The notes beneath the pieces are model-generated. The model ran no database searches, was not told where the DNA came from, and saw nothing but the letters and a program-made list of their open reading frames with translations. This document shows, one piece after another, positions 35,907-44,875 of a DNA stretch of 64,000 bases; within the stretch, counting starts at the first letter, position 1; each line of letters begins with the position of its first letter. Made by a program: the position numbers and the translations under genes. This DNA comes from an uncultured Apibacter sp. (lineage in GTDB: Bacteria > Bacteroidota > Bacteroidia > Flavobacteriales > Weeksellaceae): the NCBI GenBank assembly GCA_945280365.1, contig CALYQD010000008.1, positions 1 to 64,000 of the forward strand, read 5' to 3'.

Positions 35907-38486
35907 TTGATCAATTCAAGTTTCAAATATAATATACTTTATTTATTTTTTCTAATTTTTAACATTATCTTAGCACAGGAAAAAGGTGTTAAAAACCTTG
36001 CTGACACAGTAAAAACTCCTAACGACTCTATATCCTCTACTAAAGAAAAACTTGAAAATATAGTAGATACTAAAGGTGATGAAATTCGAAACGTTTTCTC
36101 GAAAAAACTTACTTATCTTATTCATAATGCTCAAGTTAGTTATCAAGATATGACTATCAAGGCGGATTATATCGTGATGGATTGGAATACGGGGGATATT
36201 TTAGCTCGTGGAAAAGTAGATAGTCTTGGAAGAATCATTGATAACATAACATTTACTCAAGGAGGAAAAAGTTACGAATATACAGAAGCTCAATTCAATA
36301 TGAATACCAAGCAAGGTACAGCTTTTAATATTCGAACAGAAGAAGACGAAATGGCTATTATAGCTCAAAAAGCCAAAAGAATGAATGATCGTGAATACTA
36401 CATGCGGCGTGGTTTTTTAACAACGGATGAATATTTTAAAGCAAAAAAAGATTCTATCCCCGATTATGGATTATCTACGAATAAATTGAAATTAATAACT
36501 GATAAAAACCAAAAAACAATTATTGCTGGGCCTACTACCATGTATATTGAGCAAGTTCCTACTCCATTTATATTACCGTTTTTATATCTTCCTTCTACAG
36601 GTAGTAATCGTCAAGCTGGAATTTTAATTGGTACGTTTGGTGAACGTCAGGCTAAAGGATTTTATTTAGAACGATGGGGTATTTATGTACCTATTGGAGA
36701 ATATCTTGATTTAGAAAGCCGTTTTGGTTTCTATACAAAAGGAAGTTGGATGATCGACAATCGCTTGAGATATTTAAATCGTTATAGATATTCCGGAAAT
36801 TTAAATTTTATTTATGAAAAAAATATAAATAGCACTAAAGGTTTAGATGATTATTCTGAAATTGAAAATTATAGAATTACCTGGTCTCATTTACAGGACT
36901 CGAAAGCTAATCCAAATTTATCATTCAATGCTTCGGTTAATTATATGAGTCAAAATTATTATAATAATAGTATTTACAATCAAAATGCTCTACATGGTAA
37001 TGTAAATAATAACCAAACTTCTTCATCCATATCATTAGTTAAAAGATTTGATAATAACCCGTTGACTATTTCTCTAAATACTTCTGCCTCACAAAATATC
37101 TCTACCGGAGAAGTTTCAATGGTCCTTCCCAATTTAACGGTTACCATGCCACAAATTTATCCTTTCAAACCTAAGTCTGGACCTAAAAAAACAATTTTGC
37201 ATAACATCTATATGGATTATAAAATGAATCTTCAAAATTCATTAAATACGACCACTGATGATATGTTTACGTCTAAAATGTTTAAAAATTCCAAGAACGG
37301 TATGAAAAATTCAACCAGTTTTGGAACTACTTCTACTCTCTTTAATTATTTTCAATTCGGAATAAATGGTAATTACAGAGAAATTTGGACTACAAAAAGC
37401 ATAAGAAAAGAGTATAATCCTTTAACAGATAAAATTGAAACGCTAAACAAAGATGGCTTTAAAACTTTTCGAACTTTTGACGGCTCTTTAAATCTGACAA
37501 CAACATTATATGGTATCGCCAACTTTAAAAAAGGTAGCATGATACAAGCTATTCGTCATATGATTTCGCCGACCGTTAGTTATGGTTTTATGCCCGATTT
37601 TTCTAGAGATTCATGGGGATATTATGGGACATATATAGATAAAGATGGAAAAAAAGTAAAGTATTCTTATTATGAAGGAAATATCATGGGAACTCCTTCT
37701 AATTATGAAAATAGCTCTCTTAATATATCATTAGCAAATAACCTTGAGATGAAAGTAAGAAGTAAGAAAGAAGCTAGTGGCGTTAAAAAGATAAAAATAT
37801 TTGAATCCTTAAATATTAATACCTCTTATAATTTTGCAGCTGATTCCTTAAAATGGAGTCCAATAAATGCTTCTGGATCCTCTTCTTTATTTAATTCAAA
37901 ATTACGAGTTAACTATGCCATGAGAGTAAATCCTTATAAAATAGTCTTCGATACTCCCGAATCTACAGTGGGCCATGCCATTGATAAGTTTGGGCATTTG
38001 ACTATTGCCAGCTATACAATGGGACTAAATTTTTCTTTGGATGAGTCTTTATTCGGTGAGAAAAAAGTTACCAAATATAAGAAACAAGGAACTGTACGAT
38101 ATGAAAAATACTATTTTGATGACGAGAATTATGCCCATTTCGATATGCCTTGGAAATTGGATGTAGGTTTAAATTATGCTTCAACAAAAGAGTATAATAG
38201 AAACACCAATATATCTGCCACTATAAATCTGACCGGAGAAATTTCCCCTTCCCCATATTGGAAAATTACAGCTTCAACAAATTATGATATGGAGACTAAA
38301 GAGTTTGGATATACACGATTAGGCTTTATGAGAGACTTAAGAAGTTTCAATATCAACTTTAACTGGGTTCCTATTTCATCTAGCTATAATAAGACATGGA
38401 GTTTTTATATTGGAGTAAAAGCAGCAATATTGAAAGATGCTGTCAAATACGAAGCTAAAAATTTTAATGACCAATCAAGTTTTTAA
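35907..38486 (+). CDS. lptD: LPS-assembly protein LptD (flavobacterial type)
   Basis: The outer-membrane protein that inserts LPS into the outer leaflet. From the TTG at 35907 (859 residues) there is a signal sequence ending LAQEKG. A periplasmic OstA-like domain follows (VSYQDMTIKADYIVMDWNTGDI, then SYEYTEAQFNMNTKQGTA). A long C-terminal beta-barrel has many aromatic-alternating strands. PTPFILPFLYLPSTGSNRQAG, which joins the two, is a hallmark of Bacteroidota LptD. There is no ATG upstream in frame before the signal peptide, so the start must be TTG, here or at 35874. ridA follows 20 bases later, probably in the same transcript. It is divergent from the amidase gene. Confidence 0.88.
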   Translation: MINSSFKYNILYLFFLIFNIILAQEKGVKNLADTVKTPNDSISSTKEKLENIVDTKGDEIRNVFSKKLTYLIHNAQVSYQDMTIKADYIVMDWNTGDILARGKVDSLGRIIDNITFTQGGKSYEYTEAQFNMNTKQGTAFNIRTEEDEMAIIAQKAKRMNDREYYMRRGFLTTDEYFKAKKDSIPDYGLSTNKLKLITDKNQKTIIAGPTTMYIEQVPTPFILPFLYLPSTGSNRQAGILIGTFGERQAKGFYLERWGIYVPIGEYLDLESRFGFYTKGSWMIDNRLRYLNRYRYSGNLNFIYEKNINSTKGLDDYSEIENYRITWSHLQDSKANPNLSFNASVNYMSQNYYNNSIYNQNALHGNVNNNQTSSSISLVKRFDNNPLTISLNTSASQNISTGEVSMVLPNLTVTMPQIYPFKPKSGPKKTILHNIYMDYKMNLQNSLNTTTDDMFTSKMFKNSKNGMKNSTSFGTTSTLFNYFQFGINGNYREIWTTKSIRKEYNPLTDKIETLNKDGFKTFRTFDGSLNLTTTLYGIANFKKGSMIQAIRHMISPTVSYGFMPDFSRDSWGYYGTYIDKDGKKVKYSYYEGNIMGTPSNYENSSLNISLANNLEMKVRSKKEASGVKKIKIFESLNINTSYNFAADSLKWSPINASGSSSLFNSKLRVNYAMRVNPYKIVFDTPESTVGHAIDKFGHLTIASYTMGLNFSLDESLFGEKKVTKYKKQGTVRYEKYYFDDENYAHFDMPWKLDVGLNYASTKEYNRNTNISATINLTGEISPSPYWKITASTNYDMETKEFGYTRLGFMRDLRSFNINFNWVPISSSYNKTWSFYIGVKAAILKDAVKYEAKNFNDQSSF

Positions 38487-38506
38487 AAAATTTGTATATT
38501 TAAATC

Positions 38507-38884
38507 ATGATTAAGAAAATTATTACTACCGATAAAGCTCCAGCAGCCATAGGTCCTTATTCACAAGCGATTAAGGTTGGTAACCTTTTATTCGTATCCG
38601 GACAAATACCTGTTAATCCGTTAAATGCTGAAATTCCTGCAACTATTGAGGAACAAACGCATCAGGTTATGAAAAACATAGAAGCAATCCTTACTGAAGC
38701 AAATTTAAACTGGAATAATTTGGTAAAAACTTCAATCTTTCTTCAAAATTTAGATAACTTTTCAACAGTTAATGAAATTTATGCCTCTTATTTTTCAGAT
38801 GTTTATCCTGCCAGAGAATGTGTACAGGTATCAGCCTTGCCTAAAAATGTTTTAATAGAAATTTCAATTATAGCAACAGAATAA
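38507..38884 (+). CDS. ridA: RidA-family reactive imine deaminase
   Basis: A 125-residue enzyme that hydrolyses reactive enamine/imine by-products of PLP enzymes such as threonine dehydratase. The sequence is canonical: MIKKIITTDKAPAAIGPYSQAIKVGN, LFVSGQIPVNP, the conserved R in YPARECVQVSALPKN (Arg and Cys of the active site), and LIEISIIA at the C-terminus. It lies between lptD (20-base gap) and the small membrane protein (9-base gap) on the same strand. Confidence 0.95.
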   Translation: MIKKIITTDKAPAAIGPYSQAIKVGNLLFVSGQIPVNPLNAEIPATIEEQTHQVMKNIEAILTEANLNWNNLVKTSIFLQNLDNFSTVNEIYASYFSDVYPARECVQVSALPKNVLIEISIIATE

Positions 38885-38893
38885 ATAAACAAT

Positions 38894-39319
38894 ATGATTA
38901 GAAACACTATTGCGGTTATATTTGGGCTTTTTGTAGCTTTAACAATTATTACGCTATCAGTTATGATCAATTCATATTGGATTCCGTACAATTATAAAGG
39001 ACTTCCTATTGAATATTGGAGATCTGTAGTTCATACTGCTAAAGGTGAATTTTTTATAGCTTTATTGATTTCTTCAGGTGTTGGTTCTCTATTAGGAGGA
39101 ATAGTTTGTGCTTTGATCGTAAAGACTGCAAAAACAGCTTATGCCATGCTAATCGGATTTATCCTTTTAATAACTGCTATAATTTCTGTTTTAACAATTA
39201 AAGGACATCCTACTTGGTATATTATTAGTATGTTTTTTATTTTTTTCCCGTTTTCATGGTTGGGTGCTAAAATTGTTGAATGGTTGCAAAATAAAAAAAT
39301 TATTGATTCAAAAAGATAA
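38894..39319 (+). CDS. small membrane protein of unknown function
   Basis: A 141-residue protein with about four hydrophobic helices: residues ~5-25, 55-80 (ALLISSGVGSLLGGIVCALIV), 84-105 and 110-130. A loop at residues 30-50 (IPYNYKGLPIEYWRSVVHTA) and a basic C-terminus with KKIIDSKR complete it. It is most probably an inner-membrane protein; I do not recognise a family. It starts 9 bases after ridA, so it is likely the last gene of the lptD-ridA unit. It is convergent with the YkgJ-type gene, with 4 bases between the stops. Confidence 0.6.
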   Translation: MIRNTIAVIFGLFVALTIITLSVMINSYWIPYNYKGLPIEYWRSVVHTAKGEFFIALLISSGVGSLLGGIVCALIVKTAKTAYAMLIGFILLITAIISVLTIKGHPTWYIISMFFIFFPFSWLGAKIVEWLQNKKIIDSKR

Positions 39320-39323
39320 CTAA

Positions 39324-39812
39324 TCATAATCTTTTACTTTTCATCAATAATTCTACAACTTCAAAGGCAGCTGGACATATGACCGTATTCTTTAAAGTTA
39401 AATTATTAATTTGATAAAATTTTTTTCGATTCGTATGCGGATACTCTTTGCAAGCTTTCGGACGAACTTCGTAAATAATACAATAGTTAGAATGATCTAA
39501 AAAAGGACAGGGCAATTGTTTAAAAACCCAATCATTGTCTTCGTCTTTATATAAATATTGATCTATAAATTCTATTGGTTTCATTCGCAAATGCTTTGAT
39601 ATCCTTTCTATATCTTTATCTAAAACTAAAGGACCGGTAGTCTTACAGCAATTGGCACATTGTAAGCAATCAATTTTAGAAAATACATTTTGATGTATTT
39701 CTTCCATTTCTTCATCTAATTTCTTGGGCTTTTTTTGTTTTAACTTTTCTAAATATTTTTTGTGCTCCGAAGCTTTTTTTATTGCTTCATTTTTATATTT
39801 ATCTAAATTCAT
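39324..39812 (-). CDS. YkgJ-family cysteine-cluster protein
   Basis: A 162-residue protein of the YkgJ/UPF0153 family, thought to bind a metal or iron-sulfur cluster. Cys motifs in order: CLQCANCCKTTGP at ~50-62, then CPFLDHSNYC, and KACKEYPHT near the C-terminus. The N-terminal ~40 residues are charged and helical (KKASEHKKYLEKLKQKKPKK). No catalytic function has been assigned to the family. It follows xerD by 26 bases on the same strand and is probably cotranscribed with it. That gives no obvious functional link. Confidence 0.85.
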   Translation of the reverse strand: MNLDKYKNEAIKKASEHKKYLEKLKQKKPKKLDEEMEEIHQNVFSKIDCLQCANCCKTTGPLVLDKDIERISKHLRMKPIEFIDQYLYKDEDNDWVFKQLPCPFLDHSNYCIIYEVRPKACKEYPHTNRKKFYQINNLTLKNTVICPAAFEVVELLMKSKRL

Positions 39813-39838
39813 TACGTTTTGATTTATGTATACTCCAT

Positions 39839-40750
39839 TTAATCGGGCTTATAAATGGAAAAAGGGTGATATTTTTCGATAGTATCTCTAAGCTGTTGAT
39901 TGTCTAGGTGTGTATAAATTTCTGTTGTTGTAATACTTTCATGTCCAAGCATCTGTTGAATAGAACGAAGATCTGCCCCATTTTTTAATAATATTGTCGC
40001 AAAAGAATGTCTAAACGTGTGAGGTGAAACTTTCTTTTTAATCCCTGCTTTTTCTGCTATGTTTTTAATTATAATAAAAATCATCTCTCGAGTAAGCTTT
40101 CCTCCTCTCCTATTTAAAAAAAGTATATCTTCACAGTTAGGTTTAGGTATTTGATGCACTCGAATAGAATCTCTATAAATAGTAATAAAATTAATAGTAC
40201 GTTCAGAAACAGGTACTAGTCTTTGTTTATCTCCCTTACCTGTCACTCTAATAAAATTTTCATTTAAATATAAATCAGATAATTTCAAATTAATTAACTC
40301 TGATACACGTAAACCGCAACCGTATAAGGTTTCTATTATGGAACGATTTCTTTCTCCTTCCTGTTTAGATAAATCTATAGACTTTATTAACGTTACGACT
40401 TCTTCATGACTTAAAACATCGGGAAGATATAAGCCAATTTTAGGACTTTCCAGTAATTCTGCTGGATTATCTTCTCTTTTTTCGTCTATCTGTAAAAATT
40501 TGAAAAAAGATTTTATTGAGGATATTAACCTTGCTTGAGATTTTACTGAAGTCGATTGTTTAGCAAAATTATAAATAAAATCTTGTACCAAAAATCGATC
40601 AATATTATAGGGTGTTATAGACTCATTATTTGAAACAAATTTTTGAAGTTTCTTTACATCTCTTATATATGCCATTTGTGTGTTCTCAGAAAGGCCTTTT
40701 TCCAACCATAAGTATTCTTGGAAATTACTTATAACTAAATCCCATCTCAT
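39839..40750 (-). CDS. xerD: tyrosine recombinase XerD-type
   Basis: A site-specific recombinase that resolves chromosome dimers at the dif site with XerC at the division septum. The N-terminal SAM-like domain (LEKGLSENTQMAYIRDVKKLQKF) precedes the catalytic domain. That domain holds the family set: R in YGCGLRVSELINL, K in GKGDKQRLV, HxxR in HTFRHSFATILL, H in LGHESI and the nucleophile Tyr279 in TTEIYTHLD. Length 303 is standard, so this is the housekeeping recombinase rather than an integrase from a mobile element. Whether XerC or XerD is a naming convention. Its -7 box lies only 5 bases before the ATG. Confidence 0.92.
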   Translation of the reverse strand: MRWDLVISNFQEYLWLEKGLSENTQMAYIRDVKKLQKFVSNNESITPYNIDRFLVQDFIYNFAKQSTSVKSQARLISSIKSFFKFLQIDEKREDNPAELLESPKIGLYLPDVLSHEEVVTLIKSIDLSKQEGERNRSIIETLYGCGLRVSELINLKLSDLYLNENFIRVTGKGDKQRLVPVSERTINFITIYRDSIRVHQIPKPNCEDILFLNRRGGKLTREMIFIIIKNIAEKAGIKKKVSPHTFRHSFATILLKNGADLRSIQQMLGHESITTTEIYTHLDNQQLRDTIEKYHPFSIYKPD

Positions 40751-40755
40751 ACCAG

Positions 40756-40763
40756 CAAAGGTA
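40756..40763 (-). promoter_or_regulatory. -7 box almost touching the xerD start codon
   Basis: On the minus strand this reads TACCTTTG, an exact TAnnTTTG, five bases before ATG. The transcript would start at or next to the initiator codon. A clear -33 TTTG is not present at the expected distance. Confidence 0.45.
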
Positions 40764-41051
40764 TGATTTTATTCAAAAAGGAATGATTAGGAAAATACTA
40801 ATCATATATTTTTTTCACATGAGAAAATTTATTTCCTTATCTTATATTATTATATTTTATTTTTTCTAAACTATTTATAAATAATTATACAAAAATTATC
40901 AGGAAACAAGCTAGATAATATCATAAATTCTGCTGATACTTAATTTTTTACTAAGGAAAAAGTAAAAAGTATTTAAACATAATATATAACAATTAAAGTT
41001 TTTATGTATATTATTAATATATTAGCTATAAATTATTATATTTTTACAAAA

Positions 41052-41378
41052 ATGAGCTTAAAAGAAACTCAACTTCAAGTAGATCAATGGATAAAACAGT
41101 ATGGCGTTAGGTATTTTAATGAACTCACTAACATGGCACAATTAACTGAAGAGGTAGGAGAAGTTGCCAGAATTATAGCCAGAAGATACGGCGAACAATC
41201 AGAAAAAGAATCCGATAAAAATAAAGATTTAGGTGAAGAATTAGCAGATGTAATCTTTGTGGTAACCTGTTTAGCTAATCAAACAGGAATTGATCTGGAA
41301 ACAGCTTTTCAAAAAAAATTAAATGCAACATCAAAACGGGATAGTGATAGGCATATTAATAATACAAAACTAAAGTAA
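41052..41378 (+). CDS. MazG-like nucleotide pyrophosphohydrolase
   Basis: A small all-alpha NTP pyrophosphohydrolase of 108 residues from the ATG at 41052 (MSLKETQLQVDQWI). The MazG-fold metal site is visible: QLTEEVGEVARIIAR (EExxE) and DLGEELADVIFVVTCLANQTG (ExxD). Such enzymes hydrolyse dNTPs or damaged NTPs. A longer frame from 41004 adds only a hydrophobic, AT-derived N-terminus and is rejected. The stop overlaps the aroA ATG (TAATG), so the two are translationally coupled, although their functions are unrelated. Confidence 0.85.
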   Translation: MSLKETQLQVDQWIKQYGVRYFNELTNMAQLTEEVGEVARIIARRYGEQSEKESDKNKDLGEELADVIFVVTCLANQTGIDLETAFQKKLNATSKRDSDRHINNTKLK

Positions 41379-42571
41379 TGGGTATAACAATCAATCTTTC
41401 AGGCTCAAAAAGCATAACTAACCGGTTATTGTTATTAAATTCTTTATTTGATAATTCACTTTCTTTACAAAACTTATCGAAAAGCCAAGATAGTCATGTA
41501 ATGCAAGAAGCCTTAAAATCAAAAGAGGAATTAATAGATATCCATCACGCAGGTACTGCTATGAGATTTTTAACCGCTTTCTTTTCCATTCAGGAAGGTA
41601 GAAAAACTATAATTACTGGCTCACACCGAATGAAAGAACGCCCGATAAAGATTTTGGTTGATTCATTAAAACATCTAGGTGCTAATATCTCTTATCTTGA
41701 AAATGAAGGATACCCTCCCTTAGAACTTAAAGGAAAGAAAATAAAGGGTAATACTATTAATTTACCTGCTAATATTAGTAGTCAATATATTACCGCATTA
41801 TGCTTAATAGGCGCAAAGCTTGAAAATGGATTGCATATCAACTTAGAAGGAAAAGTTACTTCACTGCCTTATATTACCATGACACTTAAAATTTTAACCG
41901 AGATAGGCATCGCAGCATCTATTCATCAAAATAAAATTTTAATATTACCAATAACTGAAATAAAAAAGCAAGATTTTATTATTGAAAGTGATTGGTCGTC
42001 TGCTTCTTATCATTATTCCCTATGTGCATTGAGTAACGATAATTTAAAAATTAAATTAAAATATTTGTTTAAAGATTCATTGCAAGCAGATAGGAGGGTT
42101 GCAGATATTTACCAAAAATATTTCGGAGTTAAAACCTTATTTGAAGGTAATGAAATTACTATTTTTTCAATATTAAATTTCGAATATCCGAATTTTATTG
42201 AAATAGATATGAATGATTGTCCGGATATAGCGCAAACCGTTGCTCTAACCGCATTTGGATTAAGAATACCAATAAAGATAACTGGACTTGAAACATTAAA
42301 AATAAAAGAAACTGATCGATTAATTGCATTAAAGAATGAAATTGAAAAGTGTGGTGGAAACGTTAAAATTACTGATAATTCTTTTGAACTTAAAAAAATT
42401 AATTCGTTTTTTGAAAATCAAAAAATTGAAACCTACAACGATCATCGGATGGCCATGAGCTTTGCGCCTTTAAAGTTATTGTTTCCTTTAGAAATAGTAA
42501 ATCCTAGCGTTGTTGAAAAATCTTATGTTGAATTTTGGAATGATATGAATTATTATGGAATAAAACCATAA
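41378..42571 (+). CDS. aroA: 3-phosphoshikimate 1-carboxyvinyltransferase (EPSP synthase)
   Basis: Adds enolpyruvate from PEP to shikimate-3-phosphate in aromatic amino acid synthesis. The 397-residue protein starts with LSGSKSITNRLLLLNSLF, the usual 'L.GSKS..NR' site. It also contains HAGTAMRFLTAFFS, the conserved DCPDIAQT and ETDRLIALKNEIEKCG, then YNDHRMAMSFAPL. Glu/Arg/Lys active-site residues appear in place. It is somewhat shorter than the ~430 of E. coli, typical of Bacteroidota. It overlaps the MazG-like gene by one base. Confidence 0.93.
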   Translation: MGITINLSGSKSITNRLLLLNSLFDNSLSLQNLSKSQDSHVMQEALKSKEELIDIHHAGTAMRFLTAFFSIQEGRKTIITGSHRMKERPIKILVDSLKHLGANISYLENEGYPPLELKGKKIKGNTINLPANISSQYITALCLIGAKLENGLHINLEGKVTSLPYITMTLKILTEIGIAASIHQNKILILPITEIKKQDFIIESDWSSASYHYSLCALSNDNLKIKLKYLFKDSLQADRRVADIYQKYFGVKTLFEGNEITIFSILNFEYPNFIEIDMNDCPDIAQTVALTAFGLRIPIKITGLETLKIKETDRLIALKNEIEKCGGNVKITDNSFELKKINSFFENQKIETYNDHRMAMSFAPLKLLFPLEIVNPSVVEKSYVEFWNDMNYYGIKP

Positions 42572-42683
42572 TTTTTTGTTCACTATACTACTATATTATT
42601 GTCTTATTATAATAATTATTTTTAAATGTATCAATTTCAAAATTATCTAATTAAAATAGTAACTTTGAATCGTTTTTATATCT

Positions 42684-43649
42684 ATGATTTATAAAGTTTC
42701 TGTAATTGTACCTGTCTATAATGTAGAACATTATCTTCGTAAATGTTTGGATTCTCTTATAAATCAAACTTTAAAAGAGATTGAAATTATAATTGTTAAT
42801 GATGGTTCTACTGATAATTCGCAAATAATTATAGATGAATATTATTTAAAATATGATAATGTAAAATCAATAATCCAAAAGAATCAAGGATTAAGTGAAG
42901 CTCGCAATACTGGAATTTTAAATGCTTCGGGAGAATTTTTAGCATTTGTAGATAGTGATGATTGGATAGATAAAGAGATGATGGATGAAATGTATAATTT
43001 AGCAAAAAAACACTCAGCTGAAATTGTAATATGTAGCCTTCAGAATATCGATAATCATGGAAAATTATTAAAAAAATTGCCTGAATTACATCAACTTACA
43101 GAAAAAATAGATCTTACTCAGGATTTTATGATTTTCGGTGAAATGTCTTGTTTTGCATGCAATAAAATTTTTAAAAGAGAATTATTTGAAAATATATCTT
43201 TTCCTAAAAATATGCATTTTGAAGATATTGCTACCATACCCCGATTATTTTTAAAAGCTAAAACTATTGCAAAAACTAATAAATTTTATTATCAATATTT
43301 AATTAGAACCGGTTCAATAACTAGAAATTACACCATCAAAGGAATTCATATGTTTGATGCTATAGAAATTGTAAAACTGGATTTTAATAAAAGTTGTTAT
43401 AATAAAAATATTCAGGACTGGAATAAATTTATTATCTTTCAAGGTTTTTATTGTTTTTTAGCTTATTATGCATATGTTAAAGATATTACCAGTAGAAGAC
43501 AGATGTTCTCTAGACTTAAAAGTATTTTGAAAAACGAAAAAATTTCGAGAAAAGAAATTTTGTTTTACAATAGATTTGGTAAAAATTATCTATCAACATT
43601 AAGTATAAAGAAAATTGTATTTTATATATTACAATTAATTAAATTATAA
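42684..43649 (+). CDS. family 2 glycosyltransferase (polysaccharide locus)
   Basis: A 321-residue GT2 enzyme that would add a sugar to a lipid-linked glycan at the cytoplasmic face. The nucleotide-sugar domain is VSVIVPVYNVEHYLRKCLDSLI, VNDGSTDNSQ and FVDSDDWIDKEMM (metal-binding DSD). The mid-region FACNKIFKRELFEN and FEDIATIPRLF form the acceptor part. It is typical of capsule and O-antigen loci of Gram-negative bacteria. First gene of the locus, 112 bases after aroA; the next gene starts 4 bases later, so they are cotranscribed. Donor unknown. Confidence 0.88.
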   Translation: MIYKVSVIVPVYNVEHYLRKCLDSLINQTLKEIEIIIVNDGSTDNSQIIIDEYYLKYDNVKSIIQKNQGLSEARNTGILNASGEFLAFVDSDDWIDKEMMDEMYNLAKKHSAEIVICSLQNIDNHGKLLKKLPELHQLTEKIDLTQDFMIFGEMSCFACNKIFKRELFENISFPKNMHFEDIATIPRLFLKAKTIAKTNKFYYQYLIRTGSITRNYTIKGIHMFDAIEIVKLDFNKSCYNKNIQDWNKFIIFQGFYCFLAYYAYVKDITSRRQMFSRLKSILKNEKISRKEILFYNRFGKNYLSTLSIKKIVFYILQLIKL

Positions 43650-43653
43650 TTAA

Positions 43654-44799
43654 ATGCTTCATCCCGTATATTATATTATTTTATTTGTAATAACCTTTTA
43701 TTCTTATATAGATATAAATAATAATGGTATTAAGGCACGAATTAAAGTTCCATATATAGTTATATCTTCAATTTTCATATTTCTATGTGGAATACGTGTA
43801 GCTCAAGGTGCAGATTATTGGCCTTATTATAAATTATATATGAGTATTAATAAATTTGTAAAATGGAGTGATCTTTTTGATGCAGATGTTGAAGTGTCTT
43901 ATGTTTTAATATCAAAAATTTTAGGATATTTTAGAATGCCATTCTTTGCTTTATTATTTATTTATGGGCTAATCTCAATATCTCTAAAAACTTATTCTTA
44001 TTATAAATATTCGCCATATCCCATGATATCGCTTTTATATTTTTTTATGCCTAATTATTTTTTTAGCGATTCTGGACATATTAGACAAGGTGTCTCTATA
44101 GCACTTTGTTTGTTTTCTTATCAATATATAGAGCAACGAAAATTATTTAAGTTCTTATTTTGTATTTTTATTAGCTATTACTTCCATAAAACTGCTTTGA
44201 TATTTATTCCAGCCTATTGGATTACTAAGTTGAATTTATCTACATTTTCATGCTTCCTTATTATTTTATTTGCAATAATTATATCCCCATTTAAACCATA
44301 TTTATTTTTTGAAAACTTATTTTCCAATATATCCTCTGATATTATAGCAGAAGCTACCGGTGGATTTTATTCTTATAAAAATTTGGAGAGTGCAGGATGG
44401 AGTATAAATGATATTGTAAAATTAATATTTATAACTACTCTTTTGGTCAATGATAGATATATATGCAATACTACCTCGGATGAAAACTATAAAATGATTA
44501 GAAATTTAGTTGTTACCTATTATTTTATATATTATTCTTTAAGAGAAAATTCAATATTTTCAATTAGACTACCGGCTGCATATGGTGATTTTTGGGCCAT
44601 TCTTATTGCTATGATTATAAAATACTCAAAAAAAACATATAATCATATTATATATTTCTTTTTTATTATTTATATTTATTTAATGAGCTGGCGAATATGG
44701 CCGAATTCCGTTGCATTAGGCTTCGATAAAATGTCAAATATTTTTAGTGATGATTTTGATATAAAATATTTTATACCTTATGAATTTATTGATGAATAA
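43654..44799 (+). CDS. EpsG-family membrane protein, probable polysaccharide polymerase
   Basis: A 381-residue protein with ten or so membrane helices. The N-terminal region holds FLCGIRVAQGADYWPYY, which matches the EpsG pattern (a G.R...G.DY..Y motif). It is followed by a long hydrophobic body with GHIRQGVSIALCLFSYQYI and YFHKTALIFIPAYW, also seen in EpsG/Wzy-like proteins. These are thought to polymerise or otherwise process the repeat unit of an exopolysaccharide. It is flanked by two GT2 genes on the same strand, which supports this. The linkage is unknown. Confidence 0.75.
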   Translation: MLHPVYYIILFVITFYSYIDINNNGIKARIKVPYIVISSIFIFLCGIRVAQGADYWPYYKLYMSINKFVKWSDLFDADVEVSYVLISKILGYFRMPFFALLFIYGLISISLKTYSYYKYSPYPMISLLYFFMPNYFFSDSGHIRQGVSIALCLFSYQYIEQRKLFKFLFCIFISYYFHKTALIFIPAYWITKLNLSTFSCFLIILFAIIISPFKPYLFFENLFSNISSDIIAEATGGFYSYKNLESAGWSINDIVKLIFITTLLVNDRYICNTTSDENYKMIRNLVVTYYFIYYSLRENSIFSIRLPAAYGDFWAILIAMIIKYSKKTYNHIIYFFFIIYIYLMSWRIWPNSVALGFDKMSNIFSDDFDIKYFIPYEFIDE

Positions 44800-44875
44800 A
44801 TAATTTGATTGTAAAAATATTTTCTACTATCATATAATTCAAATATTATTATTAATGATATAAATCATAAACATA

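Noticed and set aside
35852..35926. Longer N-terminus for the amidase (start at 35926)
   Set aside because: It would add 25 basic residues before a clear signal peptide and run through the divergent lptD leader. The ATG at 35851 gives a normal signal peptide.
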